In this document: in pieces, positions 10,542 to 22,331 of the stretch | How the letters are laid out: each line of letters opens with the position of its first letter | Numbering within the stretch: position 1 is the first letter of the stretch | Source of the DNA: Fagopyrum homotropicum | Lineage: Eukaryota; Streptophyta; Magnoliopsida; Caryophyllales; Polygonaceae | Assembly: GCA_033239125.1 (NCBI GenBank) | Contig: BSWB01000006.1 | Location: 35,890,001-35,954,000 of the forward strand | DNA length: 64,000 bases | Direction: 5' to 3' | Translations under genes and position numbers: made by a program | Notes under the pieces: generated by a model | The model's input: only the letters and a program-made list of their open reading frames with translations | What the model was told of the DNA's origin: nothing | The model's database searches: none

Positions 10542-12271
10542 TGTTCGCTCCAAACGGTGTGTGCAAGCTTTAAATTTATAACCCTAGACTTAAGCTTAAA
10601 ACAAGGATGCAAACCCGCAGTGTACGGGTCAATCGTAGTAAAAGCAAGAAAATTCCAGGGGTCGATCACAGAGACTCGGTGAAACAAAGTCAACACGGTA
10701 TGCTACGTTAGTTCTAACCACAAGAGTGATTAACACAATCAAAGATGAATAAGGAGTCAATAAAGCAAACATGCAATTCTAGGGATTAAAGCATCTAGTT
10801 GTGGTTCCAACTCAAGATCTATAGATAAGCGGACAAAGCTGAGATTTTTGCGTGGGGAAGGTGTTTCTAAAGTGGAGTAGGTCACCGGGTAAGTCTCACT
10901 ACACACTAATCCTAAACCGTAACTCCTATTACCGGGTAAGTCTCAAGGAATCAAGATAAAGAACTATAACCTTAAACTAACACACCATCTAAGGGAATAG
11001 AATCAACCTTTACCGGGTAAGTCTCAGGCTAACTCACAAAGATGGGATGGAAGCACACTCAAACCCCAATAAAGGATAAACCTTTATTACCTACACTTAT
11101 GATCGTTGGTACACAAACTAAGGAATTACCGGGTGAGTCTCATCCTAAGCTTGCTTTGAACCAGGAAGGTGTAATAAGAATAGGATTTGGCAAACTCTAA
11201 CACTTAACTCTCAGTTACGGATCAAATAAGTCACCTCGGTCAGAAGAATTCCACCCCGGCCGAGATGTTCATCAACCGAACGAGATGCTTAGGGTTAAGG
11301 TTAAAGACTCGAACTTTCAGGATCCTACTGGAATCTAAGATTATTCTATCATTGTTTTTCCCACAACCTTCAGCCAATCACCCTAGAATCACACAAGGAA
11401 ATTAGCCACTCATCATCATAATGAAAGTATTAAAATATATGGGAAGAAGGTGAATATTTGAACAAAGAAGAATTTAATGAAAAGACTTCAATAACTGAAT
11501 CAAATATCACAACAAAAAGCGTTCTTTGGATAATAATCCAACAAGACAAGACAACAATTGAGGGAATTGAAGACAATCTTACAAAACCCTTCAATAAAGC
11601 TATAAAAGCTATCAACTTCAATCTTCCTTCAACCTTCAAAAAGGTTCTTCAAATCTCCCAACTTGGAGTAGGCTGCTGCTGCGTATTTTTCGGTGTAGGC
11701 GGGCTGTTGGAATTGTGGAAATCCAACCCTTTTTATAGGAAAATAACCCTCCAAAGATAATAAATCTTAGAAAGATATTTTCCCATAAATATAGGTAAAA
11801 TATATGATTCTGCATATCTCCTTCCTTCCAGGTGCCAAGCCCAAAAATATAAGATCACTTTCCAAATTTAAAAGATCTCATCCAAGAATAAAATATTCTC
11901 GCCGCGTCCTAGGTGTTCGCCTCGGTCGAGTCGGCGTCTCTGGATCACCTCGGTCGAGGTAAATCTGTGGTCAACCGAGGTGACTCACAACTGAATGTGA
12001 AATCTCTCAAAACTGGTCCAAAGTAAATCTTTAATCCATGGCTATGCCTCCTGGATGTAGCTCCAAATGACTAATGACTCCTTTTTGCTCCTTTTTGATG
12101 CAAAACGTACCATATTACCTGCAATTACAACGAAACTAGGTGTAGACCTCGATTCTCGCAAAGGTAGATGAAATGGTAATAGAATCACATATTATACATA
12201 CAAACATGCAGATTATTGAAGATAAAACGTCCAAACAAACCCCAAAATATAGACTATAATTCATGCTATCA
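10542..12271 (-). repeat. LTR 2 (shared middle LTR) of the tandem element
   Basis: It is 1730 bp. It matches LTR 3 at all six sites that distinguish LTR 1 in the left part. At the only site that distinguishes LTR 3 (about 12211, CAGATT versus CAAATT) it matches LTR 1. It therefore looks like a recombinant of the two outer LTRs. Confidence 0.88.
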
Positions 12272-13995
12272 AAATACCCCATACTTAGCCCTTGCTTGTC
12301 CCCAAGCAAGTTCCTCATATAGAAGACAAGATAGAATGGATTATAAGTCAATAAAATCAATGAAAAAGTCTTTCTAAACATTTTATGGTGTGCAACTATC
12401 ATAGATCACTCTAAGAGAGTACTTCCTGGAATTTAGAAACTCAATATGCTCAAAACATTTTATAAATATAGGAAAGCTGTTCATCTTTGCACAAAATCAT
12501 AGAATGCATAATAAATCATAATCATCGAAATTAATCATGTATAATCCAGTTTAAACCTCTAAGTCAATCAACAAGCTCAAGGTCTCAAGGGTTTCCCAAA
12601 AGGAAAGGTCAAGAAACGTGTGGGGTAAGGATGTATGTAAGGTAATGTGGTGCTAGAATCCGGGAAAAGGATGAACTTCACTTTCACTTTGACTTGCAAC
12701 ACCTTCCACCAATAAGCTTTGCTTATTTCACACTTTTTCTCTTTTTACTTTACTTTTTGGAATGCATGGACAGAGGTGCACAATAACCGAAGCCTAGGAA
12801 ATCTGCAATCATCAATTTCTCGAGATGCATCAAACCCTTGATGCACATACCATGACCCGTTAGGAATATCGCTCAATCCGACTTTGGCAAGACACAAACA
12901 CCCGGCTATGTGAATGGTGCCGAGTTACTCATCTTCATGATTGACTTCCCCAAACCTATTATTGCTTTCTAACACTTTCACTTTCAGCCACTTCTCAACT
13001 TCACTTGCTTTCACCACTTCGCTTGCTTCCAAATTCCCGGATAGGTAAAGGGAGGCAAAATGTATATGAGGGGCTAAGCATGATCAAGAAGAAGAAGAAG
13101 AAGAGAATGAATTGCCTTGGTCTTTCCAAGAAGAACGTGAGAGAACTTAACCTGCGGTGTCAACCTTCAAATTCAACATAATTTGGATAAAAACAAAGTA
13201 TTAAACATGCCAATAATTTCAAACAAAGCATTTAGCAACTTAAACATATTATAAAACCTTTCAAACACATAAAGAATTTAAAACCAGTCAGTAAACAAGA
13301 TCTTCACTGAGATCATATCCAGATAAGTAGCACAAAATCGTTTTCGAAAACTCTCAGTTAACACACCTCGGTCGAGATGCTTCACCTCGTTTGGCCAAGA
13401 ACCTCCCCGGTCGAGGTCAAAATTTTTTTTTAAAAAAACCAGTTTTATTTCAGTTTCGACGTTTTTCTCAATCAAATAACCTGTAGGTATGCATGTAATA
13501 TCAGATAAACATATAGAAGCGAAAGTGAAGCATAATAAGATCATAAATATCCATCAAAGTAGCATACAATCATCCATAGTCAAATAACATATCCGCATAC
13601 CTCATACTTGGGACACACTGTCCCAGTGGGTCAAAATAAGTCTAAGGACAGGATACTCACCGAACATAGCTAAACTGCATGAAGGAGTAAGAAACAGCTC
13701 CCAGAAATGACCATCTCGGTTGGCGAAGCACATCTCGGTCGAGGTGTTCTGACAGTACCCGAGATGTATCTCAGTAAAGCTCGTTTCCTCAACTTCTAGA
13801 AATTTTGTTCTTCCAGTGTAGCTCCTGAACTGTGATCCTTCCTTTTGGAATACCTGGTTGTTGTCTAGAGGAAAACAAAAACAAAGCAACTATCTAAACT
13901 AAACTAGAAAAGGGAGAAGAAAGCAATACCTTGGGTTGCCTCCCAAGAAGCGCTTGGTTTAAGGTCGCTAGCTGGACCATACGGCATGGGATTAC

Positions 13996-15072
13996 TCAAT
14001 GCACTTCGAATGTCGTGGAGTGCTCATCACATCCGTAAAAATCTTCCAAGAAGGTTCCGGTTCCTAACTTCACCGGCAAATGGTAAGATCTCCCACGTAC
14101 AAGCTTGTACGGTTTGATTCTCACCGGAATTCGTCTAGACTTCCTACACTTCAATGGGACATTCCTCGTGTCCCATCCTTTCCTTGATCGAGAAAACAGT
14201 TTCTCGAGAATTATAGCAGCTTCCCCATCTATAGCTTGGGGATGGTACAGGGTCCTGAGCGTGCGAGGGACCCCATACTTGAACAAGAGACACTTCATCG
14301 CCTTAACGGTGTAGTGCTTGCCAACTCCACTCCTCATGATCCGAGGAGCTTCCTCTTCCAACAATTTCAAGGAAGACTTCATCTTGATCTTGGGAGGTTC
14401 TTTCGGAAGAGACCTCCAACTCTTCGGTGCTTTCCTGAAAAATTCAGAAATTTTAATAGGGATTTCGAATGGAGCAAGAGAACTTACCTTGTAAAGTTCT
14501 CCAAAGCTCGGATCAGGTTTCATGTTAGGTTGATAACCAACACATGAAATCTCTTTCAACTCAGTTGATCTTTCTTCCACCTTGGTCACAATCTCAGTAA
14601 TTTGACCAAGGTTCTTTGCATCTTCTGCTTCCAGTTTTGCAAATTTTTCCATCTCGGCCGAGATTTCTTCCACTTCGACCGAGGTCTCAACAGTCAGATC
14701 GAGACCTTCCATATCCTCCTCTTCCTCAGAAGTTTCAGGAGAAATTTTGGGTTCGACTGGAGGAATGCTTGGAACGTGCAGCACTTCCTTATGCTCCTCT
14801 TTCGGCTTAGCATAGGATAGGGTGCTTCCTTTGAGCTCCTCCACCTTCTTCATCAACTTCTCCAATCTTGATTCGAGAGAGTCTTCAAAAGGTTGCTCAT
14901 AAATGTTTTTAGGGATATTCTTCTCATCCCATATCGCAAGTTCACGCTGAATGACCTCTTCTCTTTCCCATTCATTGCTGAACCAATAGAAGGAGTACTT
15001 CTCCTCCAAGTATTCATAATGGTCCGCCCTAGCACTTTGCCTTGCTATCCAGGCTGGATCAAATGTAGTCAT
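13996..15072 (-). CDS. Retroelement protein: gag-like N-terminus joined to an integrase remnant (copy 2)
   Basis: The predicted 358-aa product is the same as at 9341-10417. One base differs in the DNA at about 14369 (TTC here against TTT in copy 1 on the plus strand) without a change in the protein. The ATG is at 15070-15072, about 100 bp inside the primer site, a normal distance for a gag start. Confidence 0.6.
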   Translation of the reverse strand: MTTFDPAWIARQSARADHYEYLEEKYSFYWFSNEWEREEVIQRELAIWDEKNIPKNIYEQPFEDSLESRLEKLMKKVEELKGSTLSYAKPKEEHKEVLHVPSIPPVEPKISPETSEEEEDMEGLDLTVETSVEVEEISAEMEKFAKLEAEDAKNLGQITEIVTKVEERSTELKEISCVGYQPNMKPDPSFGELYKVSSLAPFEIPIKISEFFRKAPKSWRSLPKEPPKIKMKSSLKLLEEEAPRIMRSGVGKHYTVKAMKCLLFKYGVPRTLRTLYHPQAIDGEAAIILEKLFSRSRKGWDTRNVPLKCRKSRRIPVRIKPYKLVRGRSYHLPVKLGTGTFLEDFYGCDEHSTTFEVH

Positions 15073-15172
15073 CGGAAATCCTGAAAACTACAAAACTCAT
15101 AGAAAGAGTAGTTAGTAGCAACAGGGGCAAGTGCCCCGAAAGCAAACCGCAACCGGCTCGGTCTAGACCAAG

Positions 15173-15190
15173 TCCCCGGCAACGGCGCCA
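15173..15190 (-). other. tRNA-Asp primer-binding site, copy 2
   Basis: This is the same 18-bp primer site as at 10518-10535. It lies 6 bp from LTR 3, which is the 5' LTR of the array. Confidence 0.88.
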
Positions 15191-15196
15191 AAAACT

Positions 15197-16926
15197 TGTT
15201 CGCTCCAAACGGTGTGTGCAAGCTTTAAATTTATAACCCTAGACTTAAGCTTAAAACAAGGATGCAAACCCGCAGTGTACGGGTCAATCGTAGTAAAAGC
15301 AAGAAAATTCCAGGGGTCGATCACAGAGACTCGGTGAAACAAAGTCAACACGGTATGCTACGTTAGTTCTAACCACAAGAGTGATTAACACAATCAAAGA
15401 TGAATAAGGAGTCAATAAAGCAAACATGCAATTCTAGGGATTAAAGCATCTAGTTGTGGTTCCAACTCAAGATCTATAGATAAGCGGACAAAGCTGAGAT
15501 TTTTGCGTGGGGAAGGTGTTTCTAAAGTGGAGTAGGTCACCGGGTAAGTCTCACTACACACTAATCCTAAACCGTAACTCCTATTACCGGGTAAGTCTCA
15601 AGGAATCAAGATAAAGAACTATAACCTTAAACTAACACACCATCTAAGGGAATAGAATCAACCTTTACCGGGTAAGTCTCAGGCTAACTCACAAAGATGG
15701 GATGGAAGCACACTCAAACCCCAATAAAGGATAAACCTTTATTACCTACACTTATGATCGTTGGTACACAAACTAAGGAATTACCGGGTGAGTCTCATCC
15801 TAAGCTTGCTTTGAACCAGGAAGGTGTAATAAGAATAGGATTTGGCAAACTCTAACACTTAACTCTCAGTTACGGATCAAATAAGTCACCTCGGTCAGAA
15901 GAATTCCACCCCGGCCGAGATGTTCATCAACCGAACGAGATGCTTAGGGTTAAGGTTAAAGACTCGAACTTTCAGGATCCTACTGGAATCTAAGATTATT
16001 CTATCATTGTTTTTCCCACAACCTTCAGCCAATCACCCTAGAATCACACAAGGAAATTAGCCACTCATCATCATAATGAAAGTATTAAAATATATGGGAA
16101 GAAGGTGAATATTTGAACAAAGAAGAATTTAATGAAAAGACTTCAATAACTGAATCAAATATCACAACAAAAAGCGTTCTTTGGATAATAATCCAACAAG
16201 ACAAGACAACAATTGAGGGAATTGAAGACAATCTTACAAAACCCTTCAATAAAGCTATAAAAGCTATCAACTTCAATCTTCCTTCAACCTTCAAAAAGGT
16301 TCTTCAAATCTCCCAACTTGGAGTAGGCTGCTGCTGCGTATTTTTCGGTGTAGGCGGGCTGTTGGAATTGTGGAAATCCAACCCTTTTTATAGGAAAATA
16401 ACCCTCCAAAGATAATAAATCTTAGAAAGATATTTTCCCATAAATATAGGTAAAATATATGATTCTGCATATCTCCTTCCTTCCAGGTGCCAAGCCCAAA
16501 AATATAAGATCACTTTCCAAATTTAAAAGATCTCATCCAAGAATAAAATATTCTCGCCGCGTCCTAGGTGTTCGCCTCGGTCGAGTCGGCGTCTCTGGAT
16601 CACCTCGGTCGAGGTAAATCTGTGGTCAACCGAGGTGACTCACAACTGAATGTGAAATCTCTCAAAACTGGTCCAAAGTAAATCTTTAATCCATGGCTAT
16701 GCCTCCTGGATGTAGCTCCAAATGACTAATGACTCCTTTTTGCTCCTTTTTGATGCAAAACGTACCATATTACCTGCAATTACAACGAAACTAGGTGTAG
16801 ACCTCGATTCTCGCAAAGGTAGATGAAATGGTAATAGAATCACATATTATACATACAAACATGCAAATTATTGAAGATAAAACGTCCAAACAAACCCCAA
16901 AATATAGACTATAATTCATGCTATCA
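15197..16926 (-). repeat. LTR 3 (5'-most LTR) of the tandem element
   Basis: It is 1730 bp with ends TGTTCGCTCC and GCTATCA. After 16926 the sequence leaves the element and continues solo LTR C. Confidence 0.9.
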
Positions 16927-16931
16927 TGATC

Positions 16932-17514
16932 CTTGGCTCCAATGCCTTACTCTTCTTGCTGGGTCTTCTCCAAACACCATCCTCTGATCTTAGAATCCTC
17001 TCCATGACCTAATCAAGCTAAGAACAAGCACATGCAATTGATCTAAGGAAAAGCTTCCTCAAGAGCTTCATCCATGGCAATGGATGAAGGGGAGGGGAAG
17101 AAAGAATAACCAACAATGAAGGAGAAGGGAGGAAGAGGAAGAAGCTTACCAAACCAACTCTGATCCTTCTCCACTGCAGCTCACACACAAGCAAGATCTC
17201 CAAGAGAAGAGAGGAAGGAAGCACAAGAGAGAAAAGGGAAAAACACAAGCGTGAATGAGGAAGAGTGAAGAGAGAGGGAGGGAAAAGTGAGCTGCAAAAA
17301 GAGATGGAGAGACCTAAGGGTCAGTTGTCCCATATGTCTCCTCACTCAAGAGACCAAGGGGTCGGAAAGAAAAAGGTGAAAAGCGGAAGGTCAGAACGGG
17401 ATTTGGAATAAAATCCCGTCACTCAGCATCCCGTGCCTGCGAGAAAACTGAGCCGCTAACGCGGGAAGGTCGACAAAACGCTCCAAGGACGGAATAGAAA
17501 TTACGGATGTTACA
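16932..17514 (-). mobile_element. Solo LTR, family C, right part
   Basis: This is the continuation of 4383-5890 beyond the tandem insertion. It is purine-rich at 17020-17350 and ends GGATGTTACA, followed by the GTGGG duplication. No gene is present. Confidence 0.8.
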
Positions 17515-17727
17515 GTGGGGTTGGTAAAACATTGTTATTGTGGGCGAGGCCCTTTCGGAATCGGGCGATCAATCAATTCTCCCTTTAGAATGGGGATGAA
17601 TTCCCAAATTTACACCAGTTTTCTTCCCGACTCTCTCTATCCGTCTTTTCCCTCCTCTCCTCTTATCTCTTATTTCTGCCTTGCCCGTTCTTTCCTTGGC
17701 CCTTAGGTGTATTTGTTTTGTGTTCTT
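17515..17727. other. Short spacer, no gene seen
   Basis: This is the original sequence that solo LTR C entered. It is pyrimidine-rich at 17610-17700, possibly the 5' untranslated part of the following LINE. Confidence 0.4.
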
Positions 17728-20700
17728 ATGGAAAACCCTTCGAATACGGAAAGACTGACCGAAACTCCCTTGACTAAAAACAATGGTGTTGACCTACCAA
17801 ATGCTATTGTTACCAACAAGCTCACCACAAGGCCTCAAAGCCTAATTCCAATACTAATAATATTGTTGTTGCCCCTATCAAGGGGAAGAGGCCATCTAAT
17901 GGTACGACAACAAAGAGAAAAAAAAACAATTGACATGGATCCTCCTCCATTGAAGATTATGTCCAACTTAATCGAGGAAGTTGATACGGATATGGAGTCG
18001 TATATCTAACACCTTGACATGGTCAAAAAGGATGCTCTCCAACTCAAATAATCGACCTCATCAAAAGAATAATTTGGCTCTACCATTGTGTTTCTGGCAG
18101 TTGCTCTCCCGTAATCGAAACTAAGACTCCCAATTGTATCGATTGTATTATCTTGAGTATCAATGCTTTATGGCATTTGATGCTATTTTTTCAGGTATTC
18201 CAATTATCAAAAAGACTGATCAAAGTCCCCGGTTACAAAATCATTTTTTCTTTTATCCTAAATCACAAAAATCAACTTAACAAAGCCCCCGGTTATGAGA
18301 GCTCTTTTGCTCGAAACTACTTGTGTGTTTACCCCATTACACAATAAGCTTTCGTTTTTTCAGCTCCCCACTAAATAAAAACCTATTGGAAGAAAAGCTA
18401 CAACTCATCAAGAATAAAATCAGTAACGAAGACAAATGAAAGTTTAATAAAACCCCCCAACAATGAAGAATTTAAAAATGCTATATTTGACATTGGTTGT
18501 GATAAATACTCAGGACCCGATAGTATTCCCGCCGGGTTTTACTAGAAATATTGGCACATTGTGGAAACTGACGTTTCTAAAGTAGTTAAGAATTTTTTGA
18601 GAAGCGGGAAAGTACTCAAACAAATTAACCACACCTTCATTACACTTATCCCAAAAGTAGACAATCCCACAACTGTTAATCAGTTTAGACCTATCAGTCT
18701 TTGCTCAACAATATACAAAATCATTGAAATAATCATTACGAATAAAATGGAACCCATCATACCAAAACTTATGCACCCTCTCCAAGGAGCTTTTGTTACA
18801 AAAAAGGTCGATTCATGATAAAATCCTTATTGCTAACGAAATTTTCCACTCCTTCCGAAGGAAAAAAGGCAAGGAGGTTGGACCGCCATTAAACTTGATA
18901 TGAAAAAGGCATACAACCAAGTTAGTTGGGAATTTACTATTCGCATTCTCCAAGAATTTGGATTAATAAAAAAATTGTTGCATAGATTGAGGAATGCATA
19001 TCCACGGTTTATTTCTCGGTCCTAGTAAACAATGGTCCAACCGACCAATTCTTCCCCGAAAAAGGATTCAGACAAGGAGACCCCTTATCACCCTACCTTT
19101 TTATTTTGGGAGCTAAAATCCTTACATAAATGATAAAAAATTGATTGCAATAACTACGACAACCATGTTGGATTTTCCGTTTGTAGGAACGCAATGCCAA
19201 TCCATTTCTTATCCTTTGCAGATGACATGATCATCTTTACCAAAGTAAACTCAAACTCCTGCCTTAAACAAAAGAAATTCTTGAAACCTATTACTCCATC
19301 TCTGGACAAAATATCAATTGCCTCAAATCCGCATTCCAAACTACTAAAAATACTACCTTGAGTTGCATCACAGAAATTTAAAATATCCTTAACACGGAGC
19401 ACACGACTTCTCTTGATTACTATCTTGTTTGTCCCATTATTAATGGAAGAGTTAATAGAGAGACCTTTAGCAATATTAATAATAAAACTAAGCAACAACT
19501 CCGTAAATGGACAACAAACTCCCTTTCACAAGAAGGCAGAAATATACTTATAAAGCATAACCTAGCGACCAAACCGTCCTTTATAATGTAAGGATTTATG
19601 CTACCAATGCACAATTTGGACGAACTTGATAAATCGTATAAAAGTTTCTTTTGGAACAAAAGCGACAATCATAGATCATTGATCAAATGGGATTCAATTT
19701 GTAAACCAAAGAGAATTGGTGGACTTGGTTTAAGAAAGTTCCTTACCACCAATAAAGCCCTTCAAATGAAACTATATTGGAAAATTCTTGTTGAACTAGA
19801 AAGCATATGGATAAAAATTGTTGATGAAAAATATATGAGAAACATTAATATTCTACAATATCATCTAAAATCATCAACGTCATGGCAATGGAAAAACCTT
19901 ATAAAACTCAAACCCGAGTTTAAAGCTAAATGAGATGTTCGCATGCACATCAAGTCAAGGAAGGTGTCAAAAGGACGGAATTATTGGCAGGTATGCAATG
20001 GAAAAACCATTAATTTTTTGCAAGATACTGGATCACAACAATTCCCCTAATCAAATTGGTTCGTAAAACCAATCTAATCAATCATCATATTAAAATATAT
20101 CACTTCAAATATATCACTTCATTAAATCAAACGAATGGATACCACCAAAATTGAATATGAACTTCAAAACATCATCAACCTACAATTATGAAAACAATTA
20201 TGGAAACAATAATCTCAACAAATGAAATACAAGACATGTTATACTGAAGAAGTAGTATGAATAGATGGTTCTCCACAAAATCAGCTTCGGAGATAATGAG
20301 TCTGGATGGCTTTTTGACTATTCATGCGAGTGGATATGAAAATTAGACACTCAACCAAAAATTAAGAACTTCTTATGAAAAATCTCAAGAAATGGTATTC
20401 CAACTAAAGCAAAACTCAACAAAAAAAAGAATTGCGGTTACGAAAAAATTGTGATTTTTGTGATCATCAACTCGAGGATCTTGTACACCTTCTTACTGAG
20501 TGCCCTTATAGTAAAAATGTGATCACAAGAGTTGATAGAACCATCATAACTAACCTCAACACCATCAATACGGAAAAAAAAATGAACATGGTATCTTGTT
20601 GGAAATTAAAAACAAGATCGGACTAACTAACTTTACACGTTTGACAACTATTTCTTGGAGAATTTGGTTCTACAGGAATAATAATCATTTTTAACAATGA

Positions 20701-21091
20701 TAGTACCGCATTGAATCACAACATCCTTAACTTCATCAAAAACCAATTTCAAAACTGGTAAAATCATTTTACCGATGATGACGACTACGATTTTAAACAT
20801 TAAAAAAAAGAACAACATATCTAACACAAAAAATAAAAATTAATAATAAATGGCAAATACGGGTTTCCACAAACTCAATTTTGATGAATCAAAACTTTAT
20901 TTGGGCGTAACATCTAATGACTTTGTTATTCGAAATCATAACGGTAAAGTTATCAGCTTGGACGCTAGGAAAATTAATTTAACTTGGTAATTAAAGGAGA
21001 AGACTTCGGGCTGAAAGCTGGTCTCAAAGAAGCGATACGGCTAAATATCAAAAAGATCAAAAATAAAGGTGATAACTTCTGTTATCAAGGC
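17728..21091 (+). mobile_element. Decayed L1-type LINE, 5' part
   Basis: Fragments in order: an ORF1-like frame 17728-18009; reverse transcriptase pieces at 18500-18830 (a segment with TLIPK and FRPISLC, the classic L1 blocks), about 18890-18990 (KLDMKKAYNQV), about 19060-19115 (FRQGDPLSPYLF) and 19210-19240 (FADDMIIF, the catalytic block); a post-RT region at 19580-19933; a zinc-binding segment at 20432-20560 (C-x2-C-x7-H-x4-C); and an RNase H-like domain from about 20855. Many frameshifts and stops are present and the endonuclease is not recognisable. The RNase H is cut at 21091 by the Tekay element and resumes at 30900. Plant L1 elements often carry such a C-terminal RNase H. Confidence 0.85.
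21087..21091 (+). other. Target-site duplication AAGGC (left)
   Basis: AAGGC here and at 30900-30904 flank the Tekay element exactly. With one copy removed, the LINE reads through as TTATCAAGGCACTCCAAAGA. The uninterrupted LINE at about 42120-42140 has the same order, TTATTAAGGCACTCCAAAGA. Confidence 0.95.
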
Positions 21092-21603
21092 TGTAAAAGG
21101 TAGGATTTTCGAATCCTAATAAAGGATGATTAAGAGTGATTAAGTTAATCATCGATAACAATTGACTCATAACTCGCGAATTGTGTGTAGATGACGAGTA
21201 TGAATTTCACCATTATCATTCTGACGTAAATTTGAACTTATGGGGAAATTTTCACTTTTTCCTCCGGGAAATAATTTTTACCCTCTCGTATTATTTGGAG
21301 CATTTGGGAGCTTCAATTAATAAAACTGCAGTTAAGAGAAATGATCAGGACATCGGATATGTTCTAGATATGAAATAACATGGAAAGACAAAATGGTCAA
21401 AAGAGTCGCTATTACGTTTCTTAGCGGCTAAGAAAGACGGCTTAGGATTATGCGTTTTCCGAGAAAGTTGCGGAATAATTATCCACACAATATGTCAGAT
21501 TTATTATTCCAATTTCGAGAAGTTTGGAGAAGGTGCTCAAACCGACTTCGGATCGGTTAAAGGATAACTATCGACTTTGCTAAAGGATAATTATCGTCTT
21601 CGC

Positions 21604-21610
21604 TATAAAT
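21604..21610 (+). promoter_or_regulatory. TATA box of the family B 5' LTR
   Basis: TATAAAT lies in CGCTATAAATAGCG, an imperfect palindrome repeated in the 3' LTR at 28894. RNA is expected to start near 21635. Confidence 0.65.
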
Positions 21611-22313
21611 AGCGGAAATTCATTTATTAATTCATTTCCTTTCACGTTTCCTCGTAAAAACTCTGATTTCTCTCAACCTTCAAATTCAGATCTACTCTTC
21701 GTTTGTAATCCGATTTCAATTCCGTTTGAGTTTTCGGATTCCTCTCTTCGTCCTCTTCATTTTGGTACCGAGTTTCTGCGTTTCCGTTGAAGTTAAGGTC
21801 AGGTCGAGCCTCCCCTTATATGGTCGGTCCCGTCGCTCAGATTCCGGTGAATCTGATGGTGTCCGAGCGTAGCCTGCGTCGTTGTGATTCCGAATCTTCT
21901 TTCGGATCGTCAATCGGGTTAGTAACGAATAAGTTATGAATTTATTCGTTTTCAGTATTGCGATTTGGCCTAAATTGACCTTAGGCTTGTCAAAATGGAT
22001 AATTGAAAATTCCATTATGCTCGTTATTTTATTATGGTGATTATGGGATATTTGTTTGATGAGATCTGATGATAGTTGGGTTCAGAAACTGCCTGCGGGC
22101 AAAACGTTATTCTGGTGAAACTTAATTAATTAATTAAAGATTAATTAATTAAATTAGGAATCTAGAAAACGCTATAAGCTAATTAAATTCAAAGGAATGA
22201 ATTTAATTGATGTTTGAAGCAAGAAGTTTAATACGAGGAATATGATATTCTCGACAGGTGGTGTTGAAGACGGTAGACTAACTATAGCTTAGTTGCTCAG
22301 TGAGCGTATCCAG

Positions 22314-22331
22314 GTAAGTCTTCGGACTTAC
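22314..22331 (+). other. UUCG hairpin containing a splice-donor consensus (5' LTR B)
   Basis: GTAAGTC-TTCG-GACTTAC is a 7-bp perfect stem with a C(UUCG)G loop, the most stable tetraloop class. CAG|GTAAGT at its left edge is a perfect plant 5' splice site. It lies about 680 nt into the predicted transcript. Confidence 0.8.

Larger units (their letters stand above)
12272..15196 (-). mobile_element. Internal region, copy 2, of the tandem element
   Basis: It is 2925 bp and differs from copy 1 at only about five places that I noticed by eye, including a homopolymer near 13430. It has the same content as copy 1. Confidence 0.8.
5891..16926 (-). mobile_element. Tandem non-autonomous LTR retrotransposon (LTR-int-LTR-int-LTR)
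   Basis: Three near-identical LTRs (5891-7616, 10542-12271, 15197-16926; 1726, 1730 and 1730 bp) alternate with two 2925-bp internal regions. The element reads on the minus strand: primer sites lie just left of the two right-hand LTRs, and purine/GGGG-rich pre-3'-LTR sequence lies at 7617-7660 and 12272-12315. The flanks GGATC (5886-5890) and TGATC (16927-16931) match at 4 of 5 bases. The tRNA-Asp primer site and the integrase remnant suggest an Athila/Tat-lineage derivative with most of pol deleted. It sits inside solo LTR C. Confidence 0.88.
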
